Below are positions 45,126-57,490 of a stretch of DNA of 64,000 bases, in pieces. Each line of letters starts with the position of its first letter. Within the stretch, counting starts at the first letter, position 1. The stretch is from Xenopus tropicalis. Lineage: Eukaryota > Chordata > Amphibia > Anura > Pipidae. The notes beneath the pieces were generated by a model that was given only the letters and a program-made list of their open reading frames with translations, was not told where the DNA came from and made no database searches. The position numbers and the translations under genes were made by a program. The DNA lies in NCBI RefSeq assembly GCF_000004195.4, contig NC_030678.2, positions 36,561,701-36,625,700 of the forward strand, given 5' to 3'.

Positions 45126-46054
45126 CACTTTCTAATTCATTTGTTTTCAGTTGTTGGTATCCAGATACTATGAAGAGAGATGTCTCTATATCTGTAATCT
45201 TGCTCTCCTATAAACACCAGAGGGGGTTTAAAAGTAAATGAACTCTGTTGCATTTCGCTTATATTAATAAGGTTTATAAAGGTATGATTTGGATACAAAA
45301 CTAAGACTAGGGGATTTTCTGAGCGTGTTTTAAATTGAAACCTTAAATAAATATGACTGAATACATGCATGGTAATGTCAAGTAGTCAGATAAGGTTGAC
45401 CTTAAAATACATGACCATTTTATGGTGAGCCATAAAGTGAATACTCAATCTTTAAAAGAATAGGTTGATAGTTCATGAATGCTATAGGGTCAAAAGTGTT
45501 TAGGACATGTCTAGGTGTTGATGTGCGGAGTGATGGCTTGCTTCCTGCAGTGTTAGGGAAATTATGAATAATTGAGAGCAATTGTGTTATTCTTTCTTTG
45601 TGAAGCTAATGAGAAAAGTCATTTTTTTTGTTCATCTTGCTATAATAGCCATGCAGTTTGAAATTCTGCACTCCTGTTTTATATGTAATGACCACTGAGG
45701 CCTTTCATCTTGTGCTATTTAGAGATTACTAATTAGTTTAAGGTCAGACGGGTTCCTTGGGCAGAGAATTATCTAGTTCCACTTTAATGATTAGCATGAG
45801 TTTGAGTAGAGGTGTAGAGTCATAGAAAATGTCCATGTCCAGGGAATTTGTCATCATTTCTAAAAATCACTTTATATAAGTTTTGCCTCCCCTAAAAACA
45901 ATGATAGTTATATATCATGTGCTTTAATAGCATGAAATGGACAAACTTTAAAATAAAGACATTCATTTTGTTTAAAAGAAACAACACTCAAACGCTCTAT
46001 TGTCGATCCTGCTCAGTATAATTCAGTTTACATTTGTGCAAAATGTGGATGATG
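45126..46054. other. unannotated AT-rich sequence
   Basis: No gene or repeat recognised. 45480-45800 is of mixed composition and may be single-copy. Confidence 0.4.
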
Positions 46055-46541
46055 TTAAAGGGACACTAAACCCAACTGTAAAACTGTCTCACTGTGCCCC
46101 ATAGTTCTCTATAGAAGTTGATGAAAAACATAATTAAACATGGAAACCAATTCACCAATAAGAATTTTACTGACTAAAAACTTAATAAAAGATGCAAGAG
46201 AACTGACCAATGAGAATGCTGATTCCCAGCACTATGGCAGGCATCTTGCTGTTATCTTACATATAGAGGTAAATATGTCATTTTTTCCCTTCATTATATA
46301 CACAGGACAGGACACAGGAATCAGACATGGGGATAAAGGACAGACTTGTTCAGTGCTGGGAAACTGTGCTTAATGCTCCCAACTCCAATTGCAGGAACAG
46401 AGAACATGGAGCCAGATTTACACAGATCAGCTGGGATTATCATTGGAGGATTCTTTTGCTTTTTAATGCTGCTGCGGGCACTGGAGAGTCTGAAAAGTTT
46501 GGTTGAGCAGCGCTGTGCAGCAGGGTTTAGTGTCCCTTTAA
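46055..46541. mobile_element. T2/Kolobok-type MITE, complete
   Basis: Ends TTAAAGGGACACTAAACCC and GGGTTTAGTGTCCCTTTAA are a perfect 19-bp inverted repeat including TTAA. The interior is not strongly palindromic. Frames of up to 79 codons inside it have no domain. Confidence 0.92.
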
Positions 46542-46639
46542 AGTGATACATGTGGTGCACGTAAATGTATCACCTGTGCTTGCATCAGTTCTGTACTGTG
46601 ACTGGGAGGATGTTTGATATGCTTATTTATGCTAGGGTG

Positions 46640-46716
46640 TAAGGACACAGCAGGGGGCGGGTAAATTACCTTGGGGGTCTGGATCTGGCCCCCAGGCCGT
46701 AGTTTGAGGATCTCTG
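46640..46716. mobile_element. hAT right-end fragment
   Basis: GGCCCCCAGGCCGTAGTTTG followed by AGGATCTCTG is the inverted form of the common vertebrate hAT start CAGGGGTCCCCAAACTACGG. The left end is not seen. Confidence 0.5.
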
Positions 46717-49602
46717 CTTTAGGCAGACAGCAATTATCTCAGGAGGACCATAGGCATTGGTAAGAAGGATTCAAATCCACAGCAGAAAATCAGAAGGTGG
46801 TGTTGGAGGGGACTTAATGTAAATAATGGCCATGTGTCTGGTGTTAAGGATCATTCCTATGACATGTGAGCACCAGGGGCAATCTGACAGATCCCCATAG
46901 TTATTGCCAAGAGAGGCTGTCAGACATAGCAATGTACCACTGGCGTCTAAAAAATGAACCATTATTGCATTATAATTAATATAAGTTAAAGCAAATTAAT
47001 GAGAGAATAACTAAAAGGAAATGTTCAGCTACAAATTGTTACAGTGCATAAATGTGCACAGTAAATCTGACATGATCAGTAACCACAATTTCCACTGGGG
47101 GGGCTGGGGGGTGGAAGGTACAACAAACTAGTCTGTATTGTTTTAGCCTGCTATATAAAATAACTGGTTCTCTAAGATCTGTGTCAGAGAAAAAATAGTT
47201 CAAGAGTGGGGTAAAATTCTTTATAAATAGATGAAGAATGCTAAAAATGCGCGGTACAGTCAAAATGAGTGGAAAAGAAATTGTAAGAAAAATACTTTGA
47301 TCACTTATTAGTCTACTATATTGTTCTTACAGTATTAGAGAATGAGTAGATAGGTATTTGAGTTGATACTTATATGTTTTTAATGCAATATTGACATTTA
47401 ATATGGGCATTAGCATTTTGGAACCACTCATTCCAGTTCACATAATTCTCAAACATTCAATTAAAAAGCTTTTAAAACACTATATTGTCTTGCTTTTTTA
47501 TTATAGAATATGCAAGTTATCAGTTCCAGTTCCAATTAAGACAAAGTTGAATTTAACTTGAATAATTGTTGCTCTCTGTGTCATTCGAATTTGCCAGTCT
47601 GATAAAACAGAACAGAAAAAGAATATTCATGGTGAACCCTCCTCCTTTTACTGAAAAAAAAGTCATTTTTTTATATTTAAGCATTTTCATTTACTGGCCC
47701 CAAAGTTGACAAAAGGTCCAGTTACCCACATAGTCTAAATGCTTGCTGCCATTCAGGTGAAGAGTAAATGCTACCGGTCAATTGGCTAATTTGGGTTACT
47801 ACAACTGGTGCAAGTTATGCATATTTTCCTGTGTAACCCCATAAAATATGAATATTATTCAATAGCAACAGAAACAGAAAGAAGACTCACATCTGCCACT
47901 ACCTGTTTAACCAAAGTTTTAATGCCAAACTCTAAAACCTGACACCAAATCAGTATCAGTGACTAATATGGTACATCAGTTGAACCCATCAGGTGGCTTC
48001 CATTGTTACCCTGTGGAATACTGACTTTCCAGTCACTATTATTCTTGATATGAAGGGACTTTAAAGGCATTGACTACAGTATAAGTCTATACACATAAAA
48101 ATGTTTGAAATGTAAATGCTTAAAACCAGCATGTGTTCCCTATTCAATTCCCTATGTGAAGCACTTCCTTGATCTTGTCAGTCGTTAGTCCGTGTTATAG
48201 TTTTTGAATTATTGACTGTTAACGACTATCTCCCTATATGTGAACTGATGTCAGAGAGCTCTTGTCTGGCTTAAAGCTTGCATCTTATCCTTCATGAGAT
48301 CTGATCTAAAGTAACACTCACAGGAAAGAAAGTGCCTGTCCATAAATATTATCAGAATGAGCCAGCACTGTGGTACATCTGTTTGGGAATTGTGTCTCTT
48401 GGACATATTCCTGGACACATAATAAGTCAAAAGACCAATATACTCTACTGAATCAATCTTTTTAAATAAAAATAAACTATGGAGCTATCAATCTGTTTGT
48501 CTAGATTGGGTTTAGGGTTTTGATTTCATTTAGTATAATAACGATACAGTAAGTTTAAAGTAATGGTTTAAATTGATACATTGGAGTGTGTGACTTCGGC
48601 TATTCATTTACTATATTTACTATTTTGATAAGCTTTTATAGGGGCATTCTTTTTTAATATCTTTTTTTGTGGACACAGTGTGGAAACGTGATAGCTTTGT
48701 CACTAGAACCAATGGGATTAAACAACTGTTTTTTTTACAAGTTTTTGTATTAGTCCTGTAAGATATGTGGCTCATACAGACATATTTACTTAACTATGAT
48801 TTGGCTGCCCAAGGCAGCTGGTCATCAGTACAATGCATAAGTCTTCCAGTCCTATCAGGTATTAGTTAAATAAAGACACTGAGCTCTCCAGGGTGCATTT
48901 AAAAAGGCCACAGTTTTATTAACAAGCTTATTAAGAACATAAACTGTAAGTTCACAGTTTAAATTGAACATAATACTGAGAAAACTGGAATACCTGACAA
49001 TAGAACACAGGCAACCACCATGCCAGCCATCTTTGCACTGCTGCAGATGGGCTAGTAGAAGCAAACTATTCCTCATCAAACCCTTCCTTTCCAGGACCAT
49101 TAGCCAAGCAGGTACTGGAAAACTCCATCAAATATGGCAATACTGACCCATTCCCACTCTGGAAAGTTTTTACCCACCAACCCAACTGCGACAAAAGCCA
49201 TTCACAACCAACATATGAAAACCGAACACAGGCAAATAAAACTGAAAGCTGCTCCAAATTATTACTTGGCTTACTGCCCACACACTTTCTTTTTCCTCTC
49301 TAGATCAACCACACCTACCTATACCTAACCCATTTTCTGTGCTTGCAAAGCGTCAATTCTGTGCCTACCACAGTTGTGAAAATGTACACAATTGCATGTG
49401 TGCTTCATAGCAAATTGGACACAATTTGTCATCATTTCCAGTGTTTGTCCTGCAAATTAGGTCTGTGCCAGATTCTTTAGGTGTAAGTGTGCTGCGCCTA
49501 TTCATACTGGGTGTGAAGGGAACCCTGGAACAACTGATTAACTGGAGGTGGCAGTAGCTCCAGGGTTCCCCTGCATCCCTGTTCTTTCTATCATAGTGAG
49601 TC
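46717..49602. other. long unannotated stretch
   Basis: About 2.9 kb without a recognised gene or intact element. 48840-49200 has a change to CA-rich sequence starting TTAAATAAAGACACTGAGCT, which could be a long-terminal-repeat or LINE fragment but was not identified. All frames are under 82 codons. Confidence 0.4.
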
Positions 49603-49743
49603 TTGAGGGCAGATTTATCAAAATGTGAGTTTAGAGTTTAATTTGATAAATAAGCTTCTAAAAATCCCATAGGAATGAATAGAAAATGGGTGAGTTTTTA
49701 TTAATTAAGCACTAAACTCATATTTTGATAAATCTGCCCCTTG
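49603..49743. mobile_element. palindromic MITE (GGGGCAGATTTATCA family)
   Basis: The element 49606-49740 has ends GGCAGATTTATCAAAATGTG and ATTTTGATAAATCTGCCCC, with TTG on both sides (49603-49605 and 49741-49743). It is 135 bp long and almost wholly palindromic. The first G is mutated to A. Confidence 0.82.
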
Positions 49744-49744
49744 G

Positions 49745-51235
49745 CATACAAGTGATAGGAGGAGCGACAAGGAGTTTATGTTGGGTGCTAGATTTATCGC
49801 TTATCCACTGGCTATTGGCCTGGTACAAAGCCAACCTGGTTGGAGAGGATCAAAGAGGGCAGTACTGTACCTTGGCTAGTCTAGAACCTAGGATTATTGT
49901 GAATGGTTTAAGGTCTATGTTTATTAATAAAATGGGTCTGTAACTGTTGCAGTTATGGGGTTCTTTCCTTGCATTAGTACCATTATGCTAGAAGCTGTTT
50001 GTATATGTGGAGTGGGGGGAGACCCTTCTTAAAATAAATTATTGGAAGAGGTCGCTCAAGTGGGGAAGTAAATAGTTTGAAAACTTTTTTTATAATACTT
50101 TGTTGTGTAGCTGTCTGGACCAGGTACTTACCTAGTTTCCATGCATTCCCTTGTTAGCTTAGGTGGGTTCCAATTAGTTAATTCTGACTTGTTCACCAGG
50201 CATGCCTCGGGGGCCTTTTCTGCTGTGTAAGGGTCTGTTTAAAAAGTGTGAAGAGCCTGTAGTATTTGTCTAGTGACTACCCTGACGGGGGGTGTATAGC
50301 CTGAATGGTTTGTGAAGTATTGAACACATTAAGTTTGCATGCTAGCATCATGTGCAGTTTATTTGCGCATTGATAATATAGGCATTTTGTTTTCCGCATA
50401 ATATATGCCGTCCTGTCTGATAATGTTTGTATCAATTCAGATCTTGTGTCTTGTAGTTCTCTGGAGCTTTTCAATGTTGGGGTGCGTTTATGGGCTAGAG
50501 CTAGATTATATCGTTTTTGTGAGAGGTGTTATATTTTCTCTTCTTTGATCTATTCCAGTCATGAGGCCTGTCTAATAAGTATTCCACAGACAACTGCTTT
50601 GTGAGCATCAGTGCCGTTATCTAATAGTAGAGATTTGTTCAATCTCCAGTGCCCATGTCCCCTGATTACATCCCAGTCATTAATGGTTGGTATTTATTGT
50701 TTTATGAAGGTTTTTAGGTATTTATTATCTGTGTAATATGTTTTAGGAAGGGTTTTTCTTTCTTATTTATTTGCTATTTTATTTATTAGATAATTGGGAG
50801 CACCTGTAACCGAGCATAAACAATTTCCCTTTGGGATTAATAAAGTTTTTTGAATCTTGAATGATGATTTCCACCAAGCCATGATCTGACCACATTATAT
50901 CGTGGATTTTTGCTATCTGAACTTATTCCAGCAGTGTGGATAGGAGGCATGTGTGCTGGAGGAGTAGGAATATTCCCTGTTTAGTGGATGTTTCTCCCTC
51001 CAGACTAATGTCTCAGTGGCTAAGTGTTTGGTAATGTATTTTGAATCTCGGTTATAATCAGAAAGGGTGTCTAGTGTATCTCATGAGCTGTCTATATTAT
51101 CGTTTAGTGTTGTATTGAAGGGCCTCCTATAATGTCTTTGTTTCCTGAGGTTTCTGAAATTTTTGTAAATATGTTTTGAAAGAATGCCCTTTTGGAGTTA
51201 TGAGGGGCATGTACCAGGTGTTATGGCATTATCTC
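49745..51235 (-). pseudogene. Tx1/L1-like LINE ORF2 remnant, antisense and interrupted
   Basis: Read on the minus strand from 51235 down, the ORF2 order is preserved. A degraded endonuclease region near 51130-51080 reads IIGGPSIQH (cf. the GGDFN motif), and SDHGLVEI near 50890 is the endonuclease SDH motif. A linker (50277-50474) reads SSRELQDTRSELIQTLSDRT and KTKCLYYQCANKLHMMLACK, like the KYY-GNK---LLA linker of Tx1/L1 ORF2. The early reverse transcriptase reads KPFTIILGSRLAKV and SNQVGFVPGQ (49810-49910). The catalytic FADD region and 3' end are missing. Stops and frameshifts abound. The frame is interrupted at 50695-50862. Confidence 0.8.
50695..50862 (+). mobile_element. unrelated LINE 3' tail nested in the Tx1-like remnant
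   Basis: The plus strand carries ACAATTTCCCTTTGGGATTA followed by ATAAAGTTTTTTGAATCTTGA, a LINE 3' terminus of the L2/Rex/Tx1 kind, in the opposite orientation to the host LINE. It lies between the host endonuclease and linker segments. No target duplication could be made out. Confidence 0.6.
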
Positions 51236-51256
51236 ACTGATAACTAATTGTCGTAA

Positions 51257-51479
51257 GGGCGATGGCACACAGGGGTGCTTTGTTGCCTGCAGGGATATCG
51301 CACAAAGTTCTGAAAATACCTTTTCATTGAAAAGGTATTGAACATATGTATTGCATAATGCTTCCAACTTTTTACCTGAAGCGATTGCCATTCTTGACTT
51401 GATGAGCACTTTGGCCCTGTTTTCCCAGCAGCTGACAAAGCATTCCATGTACAATAAAGTGCCCCGTGTCCCGCCACCC
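51257..51479. mobile_element. palindromic MITE (GGGCGATGGCACAC family)
   Basis: Ends GGGCGATGGCACACAGGGG and CCCCGTGTCCCGCCACCC are imperfect inverted repeats. The interior GGTATTTTCAGAACTTTG-like words pair weakly. Flanks are TAA (51254-51256) and TAC (51480-51482), close to the TAA duplication of the related element at 25177. Confidence 0.7.
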
Positions 51480-52092
51480 TACAGGCTCATCCTAAAGTGA
51501 TTTACACATGATCTCACATCACAAAGTGCTTTGTCATAAAGATAGCTGCAACCTTATCCGTAAAGTATGTTGGGACTGCCGTTTTATGAAAGAAATGAAG
51601 GAGACTTTAGCACTGGTTTGTGCAAGCACAAAATTCATAACTTTTAAAAATCTGACTATATCCTCCCACCCCCCCCATACCAACTACTTGGCTTTGTTAA
51701 AAAGTATGCATTGTTTTTTAGACCCAAATTCAAACATTATTTTTAATGACAGTGTCCATTTATGTGCTAACCTGTGTCAGAGGTTTACAAAAGGTTCCAG
51801 ATGGATCATGTAACTGATTAGCATTTTCTCACTATATTAGCATTAGGTTTCTTTCTGAAGGCTATACTTAATAAACCAGATGGGAACTTTTTTTTTTCTG
51901 GTCATGTAGGGTCAATATATTCATGACATACCTTGAACCTAGTGAATATATATATCTGGCTGTTTGTGCATTTAGCCTTTAGATCCCCAAAAAATTATAT
52001 GTTTAAAAGTGCAGCAGTAAGTAATTTAGTGGGGTACAGTGTAAAAGTATTCCCAATGTATAACTTCATTAGCACTATACCTTAAACAAATA
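51480..52092. other. unannotated sequence
   Basis: No gene is recognised. The 101-codon frame 51508-51813 has no known domain. Confidence 0.4.
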
Positions 52093-52400
52093 CAGGTATG
52101 GGACCTGATATCCAGAATGTTCAGGACCTGGGGTTTTCCAAAAAGGAGTCTTTCCAGAATTTGGAACCCCATAATGTAAGTCTACTAAAAACAGTAAATT
52201 AACCTAATGGGATTGTTTTGCCTCCAATAAGGATTAATTATATATTAGTTGGGATCAAGTACAAGGTACTGTTTTATTATATCAGAGAAAAGGGAAATCT
52301 TTTGATTGCATTTGATTAAAATGGAATTTATGGGAGATGGTCTTCCTGTAATTTGGAGCTTTCTGAATAATGGGTTTACAGATAACAGATCCCATACCTG
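52093..52400 (+). mobile_element. CAGGTAT-family DNA element
   Basis: Complete: ends CAGGTATGGGACCTG and AGATCCCATACCTG, TA on both sides, and central GTTGGGATCAAGTACAAGGT. Confidence 0.88.
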
Positions 52401-52754
52401 TAGTAACTTTTTAATTTAAGAGCTAACACACCTGATATTAGAGAGATCATCAATAAATGAAACCTAAACTAGAGTCACCATATACTTTACTACCCTGCAT
52501 CTACTACTGCAACATCTGCTTCTTTGAAGAACAAAATGTGTATGCGGACAGGGAAACTGGGAATTCGGTTAAAATGCATTTGATTTCTTCTTTTTTTTTG
52601 CACTCTCTTTTCATAAATAACTTCTTAAAAACAATTTCAAGTCAAATGTTCAATTTATTATGATTCAGCATCCCCTACAGGAATAACTATAAACTGCAGC
52701 CTGATCTGTTTTTTTCCCAGTGTTTTAAGAAAATGCTGTCTTTTTATTTTGTCT
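52401..52754. other. unannotated AT-rich sequence
   Basis: No gene or repeat recognised between two CAGGTAT-family copies. Confidence 0.4.
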
Positions 52755-53058
52755 GGTTCAGGTATTGGATCTATTATGTGGAATGCTCGAGCGCTGTGGT
52801 TTTCTATATAAGGGATCTTTCCATAATTTGGATCACCATTCTATAACTGGAAAATATGAAATAAACCAAACATTGATTTGCCACCAATATGCATTCATGC
52901 AGTGTAAATGGGATCATATAAAGTACTGTTTTATAATTACAAAGAAAAATGAAATCATTTAAAAAAAATTGAATTATTTGCTTATAATGGGAGATGCCCT
53001 TTCTATAATTTGGGGGTTTCTGGATAATGGGTTTCTGGATAAGGGATTTTCTATTAGT
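52755..53058 (+). mobile_element. CAGGTAT-family element, degenerate
   Basis: TTCAGGTATTGGATCTATTA, GGAATGCTCGAGCGCTGTGG, AATTTGGATCACC, ATAATGGGAGATGCCC and TGGATAAGGGATTTTC follow the family order, but the right terminal repeat has lost the CATACCTG end. It is older than its neighbour at 52093. Confidence 0.75.
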
Positions 53059-54431
53059 ACAAAAAAAAAATAGTAGTAGCAGTTGGATTCTCTCCATAAC
53101 ACTGACAAATGTTCCACTGCTGGAGATCAGAACATTACTGCATTATTTTTGAAACATAACATCATCCTCATCAGTGGGAAAGACTATATTACAATCATTA
53201 AACAAGTCTTTTTAGAGTTAGCCTTTCCCTTCAAAAATAATCATATTATAATTATTTGGAAAAATAATTTCTTAAGAGGCATCTGCCCCCTCCTTCCCCC
53301 CCCCCTAAGAAACTGGCAGCTCTACTGCGCCCAGAACTCTGGCAAGCTGGCTGGCGTAGCCCTGCTGATGACAACTAATATTGAAAATAAGTATGCGCTG
53401 AAATATTTTTGGCACCTAGTTTAGTAAGCATGAAGATTTTGTATCAAGTCGTATTTAGCATTTTAATTGAATCTAAAGGAAAGCTAATATGGATTGGCAT
53501 AACAGGAATTATCCACACATCGGTGTGCTTAAAGCCATCTAAATCCTAATACAGTAAGACCTTGGCAGAACTGGTTGAAAAGCATCTCAGGAAATTAACT
53601 GGCTCATAGCCCCCAGCAATCTTTCATTAGCTGAAATCACTTCACAGCCCTAAATAATATAACATTTAGCCGTTGCAAAGATACATTTGAGAACAGAAGC
53701 TGTTCCCTATTTGGACTTGACTTAATTCAAGATTACAATTCATTAAGGGGCACCTATCACCTAGAAATTGTCCCCAACCAGAGGTACAGACTAACAGAGC
53801 TGAGAATATTATTTATTTAAAAAAATACCCCTTATCGAGAGCTCTCACCATGCTAGGGCACACACGTGTGTATATGAGAGAGTACCCCTGCTTGCTTGTT
53901 ACGTGCATGTGTGTCATGTAGGACCAGGGCATGCGCTGACCTATTTTATCTATATTATGTCACACACATGAGCTGTGGTGCTTAATGCACTCAGTATGGC
54001 ATGTGTGTGGCCCAACATGGCTGCCTGCACCAATGCAGAGACCAGAATACTCAATAGGGGTCTTTTCTTAGAAAAATACTTATAGAAAATAGAAAAACAC
54101 CACTAATAATATGCATATGTGACAAGCGGCACTCACTTATTATGTGCATGAATGTGCTTCCTTCTGTACAGGGGCTAGATTGCTCTAGCTGGGGTTTTTC
54201 TTAGAAAAATACTTTTATTTCTCCCATCCAAATTATGGTCTGTATTTGCCTGCATCTGCAGTGAATGAAAAAATGTTTTGGGTGACAGGTGCAAAGTCAT
54301 AACGTCAGTTTCAGCTGCATCTGTGCCTATATAAGTAATTCAGTTCCTAACTGGCAATGCCCCTGTTATATGCCTTCTGAATCATATGTCATGTGTCCAT
54401 CTGATTTCTTTTAAAAGGATTCTAACACTAT
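53059..54431. other. unannotated, partly single-copy-looking sequence
   Basis: No gene recognised. 53540-53740 has balanced composition and no repeat words. The 113-codon frame 53083-53424 has no domain. Confidence 0.4.
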
Positions 54432-54769
54432 GGGGCAGATATACTAAAACGCTAACGCTTTTTTTTTATTTTAAAATTTGAATAAACGCATTTCCACAAA
54501 TGTCTGGCATATACTAAAAAATTTGAAATAAAAATGTGAGAAAAGTCACAGAAAAGTTGTGAAAAATCAGAATTTTTTGACTTGCCCCATGAAAACCTAC
54601 AAAAACCCACCCTCAAAAATCCAACACCTCTAAAGTTTTGAAACAAAGAAGGATACTCCAGGAAACGAAAGGGACATCTGCCATTGGCTTCTACATGATC
54701 TCGGCAAGTTTTAGCTGACGAATTGTCAGATCCTGATTTTTAGATGACGGTTAGTAAACAGCCCCCCCA
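54432..54769. mobile_element. palindromic MITE (GGGGCAGATATACTAAAA family)
   Basis: Left GGGGCAGATATACTAAAACG and right GGTTAGTAAACAGCCCCCCC are inverted ends. The words GGCATCTGCCATTGGCTTCT-like and CTACATGATCTCGGCAAG are shared with 30390-30762. A short minus-strand frame inside is incidental. Confidence 0.7.
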
Positions 54770-55194
54770 TAGGAGAGCTATGCAAGGTGACAGAAGTATG
54801 TGGGGGCCATTTAGCTTGAAATAATGACCCTTGACTTTACTATTCAACAAACTGGCTATGCAACCCCTGTAAAACAATATTTGACTACATATAATGTGTT
54901 TATTCAGTATAAGCTCTGATTTTTATTTCACATTTTAAGTTGATAGGAGGGCAGATGTTTCTAGATAAATATGTTTGCCCTGTCGACAAATGCTTTTTTC
55001 TCATCAGATGTTTCTGCCAGGTTTAAGATGGGGGAAATCATTATAACCTAACCCAAAATAGTTTCTGCTGTGCGAGGAAACAATGAGTAATGTTGTGATA
55101 TTTTAGCTTTGTTTTATAGCTTTGCCTCTCAGTATTAAATGGCAGGTTGTAAAACATCAGAATTAACCTGAACAAGACACAAAACAGGTATGGG
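54770..55194. other. unannotated sequence
   Basis: No gene or repeat recognised. Confidence 0.4.
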
Positions 55195-55488
55195 ACCCGT
55201 TATCCAGAATGCTCGGGACCTGGAGTTTTCTGGATAAGGTCTTTCTGTAATTCGGATCTCCTACCTTAAGTCTACTAAGAAAATAATTTAAACAGTAATT
55301 AAACCCAATAGGATTGTTTTGGCTCCAATAAGGATTAATTATATCTTAGTTGGGATCAAGTACAAGGTTTTTAAAACCGTTTTTAAAAATGTGAATTATT
55401 TGATTAAAATGGAGCTTATGGGAGATGGGCTTTCTGTAATTCAGAACTTTCTGGATAATGGGTTTCCAGATAAGGGGTCCAATACCTG
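55195..55488 (+). mobile_element. CAGGTAT-family DNA element
   Basis: Complete: CAGGTATGGGACCCGTTATC left, GGGGTCCAATACCTG right, and central GTTGGGATCAAGTACAAGG. There is a deletion after the central motif (TTTTAAAACCGTTTTTAAAA). The left TA is mutated to AA. Confidence 0.87.
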
Positions 55489-55938
55489 TACATGTAACAG
55501 CTGTACTCCCACTACATCGCACTGCTGAATGATTTGTTTTGAAAAGACTTACTCTCATGTCACAGAGAATATATTCCAAAACAATTTGCTTCTAGAGAAA
55601 AACATACGTTTGACTATTCTTTATGAATATGCAGCCACTTGAGGCTGCTGTTTCACTGCATTTTCTTAGCGACTTTAAAATGGACAGAAACACCACTGTG
55701 GAAATTAAGGTAAATGTGCTGAAATGTGCTCCCACCAGTACAGCACAGCAGTGGAACTGGCCCTGTCACATATTATTGTGTCCTGGATGATCTGATATTT
55801 AACCTCACTGGGGTAAGTGACAGTAGGTATCTGGTCCAAGTCAGATCACAATTAATCACACTAAGAGGTAGAACAAGGGTAAGAGGGACACACCTATGAT
55901 AAAAGAAAAAGCCATATAAAATGAAAAGGGGTATTTTC
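55489..55938. other. unannotated sequence
   Basis: No gene or repeat recognised. Confidence 0.4.
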
Positions 55939-56275
55939 TTAAAAAGGGTGTGAGAGTTGCCAAATGTTAGGCACCCCCCGATATCCCAGGCAAGCTCCTA
56001 TTTACTGAAGCTTGCACGGATACATTTTCATTTTCCATTTCTTCATTTGTTGGCAGCCTTGGGGCCGGTGCAGGCACAGTAGAGTGAGAAAGGAGGATTT
56101 TTGCTTTAAGTTCCGCTCTTCACTTTACGGCATATGAGCATATGGTGCTTCTAAAGATGTGTCCCGGGATGGCGCAATTTTCAGCAAACAGGGACATCGG
56201 GCTAAGGTATCAAGTAAGTGATAAGAATCACTGGGGTACCCCTCACCCCAGTGATTTTACTTTCCTTCTCCTTAA
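55939..56275. mobile_element. T2/Kolobok-type MITE
   Basis: Starts TTAAAAAGGGTGTGAGAG and ends ACTTTCCTTCTCCTTAA. TTAA is present at both ends (55939-55942 and 56272-56275). The interior AGGCACCCCCCG and GGGGTACCCCTCACCCCAGTG suggest inverted arms. The outer repeats match poorly, so one end may be recombinant. Confidence 0.65.
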
Positions 56276-56289
56276 AAATTCCTTAATAT

Positions 56290-56450
56290 ACTGGGGGTCA
56301 TTTTTAAAGTTCAAGCAGCACATATTTTTTTCGCAAATGGTTGTTTTGCCTATGTTTTCCCCTAAACACTTACATTTTGCACTGCAGTGTCCATCTTTCC
56401 TTTTTTTGCAAACCACAGTGAAATGCAAATATCCTGCAAGAACTCACAAA
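56290..56450. mobile_element. GGGGTCATTTATAAA-family MITE, left half
   Basis: GGGGGTCATTTTTAAAGTTC, CGCAAATGGTTGTTTTGCC, TTTTCCCCTAAACACTTACA and TTTGCACTGCAGTGTCCATC are the inverted counterpart of 40330-40460. The right half is absent. Confidence 0.65.
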
Positions 56451-57344
56451 TAAGATTGGGAATGGGAAGGTAGTGAGATAGCAGCTCCCTGACACTTGTA
56501 TTGCTAAAAATGCTAAAAAAAAAGTCCAGCTCATGACTCCTCCAGTTACATGGGAGTAGAAGAAAAAATAGGTTACCCAATAGCAGTTCTAATGTGTAGC
56601 ACTGGCTCAATCTAAAAGCTCAGACCCAGGCACAATGCACTGAGATGGCACCTACACATCAATTTTTCAGGTAAAAAAACAAAACAAAAAAATATTGGTT
56701 CAAAAATAAAATTTTAAACGGTAGATTGAATTATATGCAATGTGAACAGTGTAATATAGTAATAATAACGTTACCAGAAAAATCCTGATAGAAGTCAAAG
56801 GCAGCACAGTTCTGCCCTAACTGTAGCACCTACAATCATAACTAAATGTTTTTGTCATTTATAAGTCAAGGCTGGTGTCAAATACCTAGAGGGCATTTTT
56901 GATGGTTTATATTTTTTTAAACATCTTTCTGCAGAGGCTTTTGATTATAACTATTCTCTTCCCATAGACCTTTCCCTATTCTAAGATATAACTATGGGTT
57001 AAGATCAGAGCTGACCCTTTTTCCAGTTACCAATGTACTTACTCTAATCTGTTCTATTACATTATCCTCCTCCCATATATTCTATGTTACTGAAAGTGCC
57101 TTGGGTTTCTTACAAAACAGCAACAATAATATTGTTGTAATGTAGTTTTGGCACATTGATTTTTTTTTGCAGACTCTATTGCATTACTTTTAGGATAAGT
57201 TCTAATTTTTAGATTATTGCAAAGGTTATTTTATTCCCCTGCTTAGTAATTTCAATTTGTTTTTTTTTTTTTGCCTAATACTTTTCTTGCTCAGTGGGTA
57301 TATACAGTTACAGTTGAAAGAAAAGTATTGGGACCTTTTATCTT
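56451..57344. other. unannotated AT-rich sequence
   Basis: No gene or repeat recognised. Confidence 0.4.
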
Positions 57345-57490
57345 TTCAAGGAACACTAATACCAAAAAATGTAAGTGTTTGAACGTAAATAAAATATAAT
57401 TGCCTGTTGCCCTGCACTGGTAAAAGGTGTTTGTTTACTTCAGAAATGTGACTATAGTTTATACTAGTACTAAAAGAAGCATGGTTAGGA
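57345..57490. mobile_element. T2-type MITE, left half
   Basis: TTTCAAGGAACACTAATACCAA, TTGCCCTGCACTGGTAAAAG and TATAGTTTATACTAG match the left arm of the hairpin element at 42649. The right arm is missing. Confidence 0.65.

Noticed and set aside
51508..51813. 101-codon frame
   Set aside because: No motif, no repeat of the pattern elsewhere, and a composition like the surrounding non-coding DNA.
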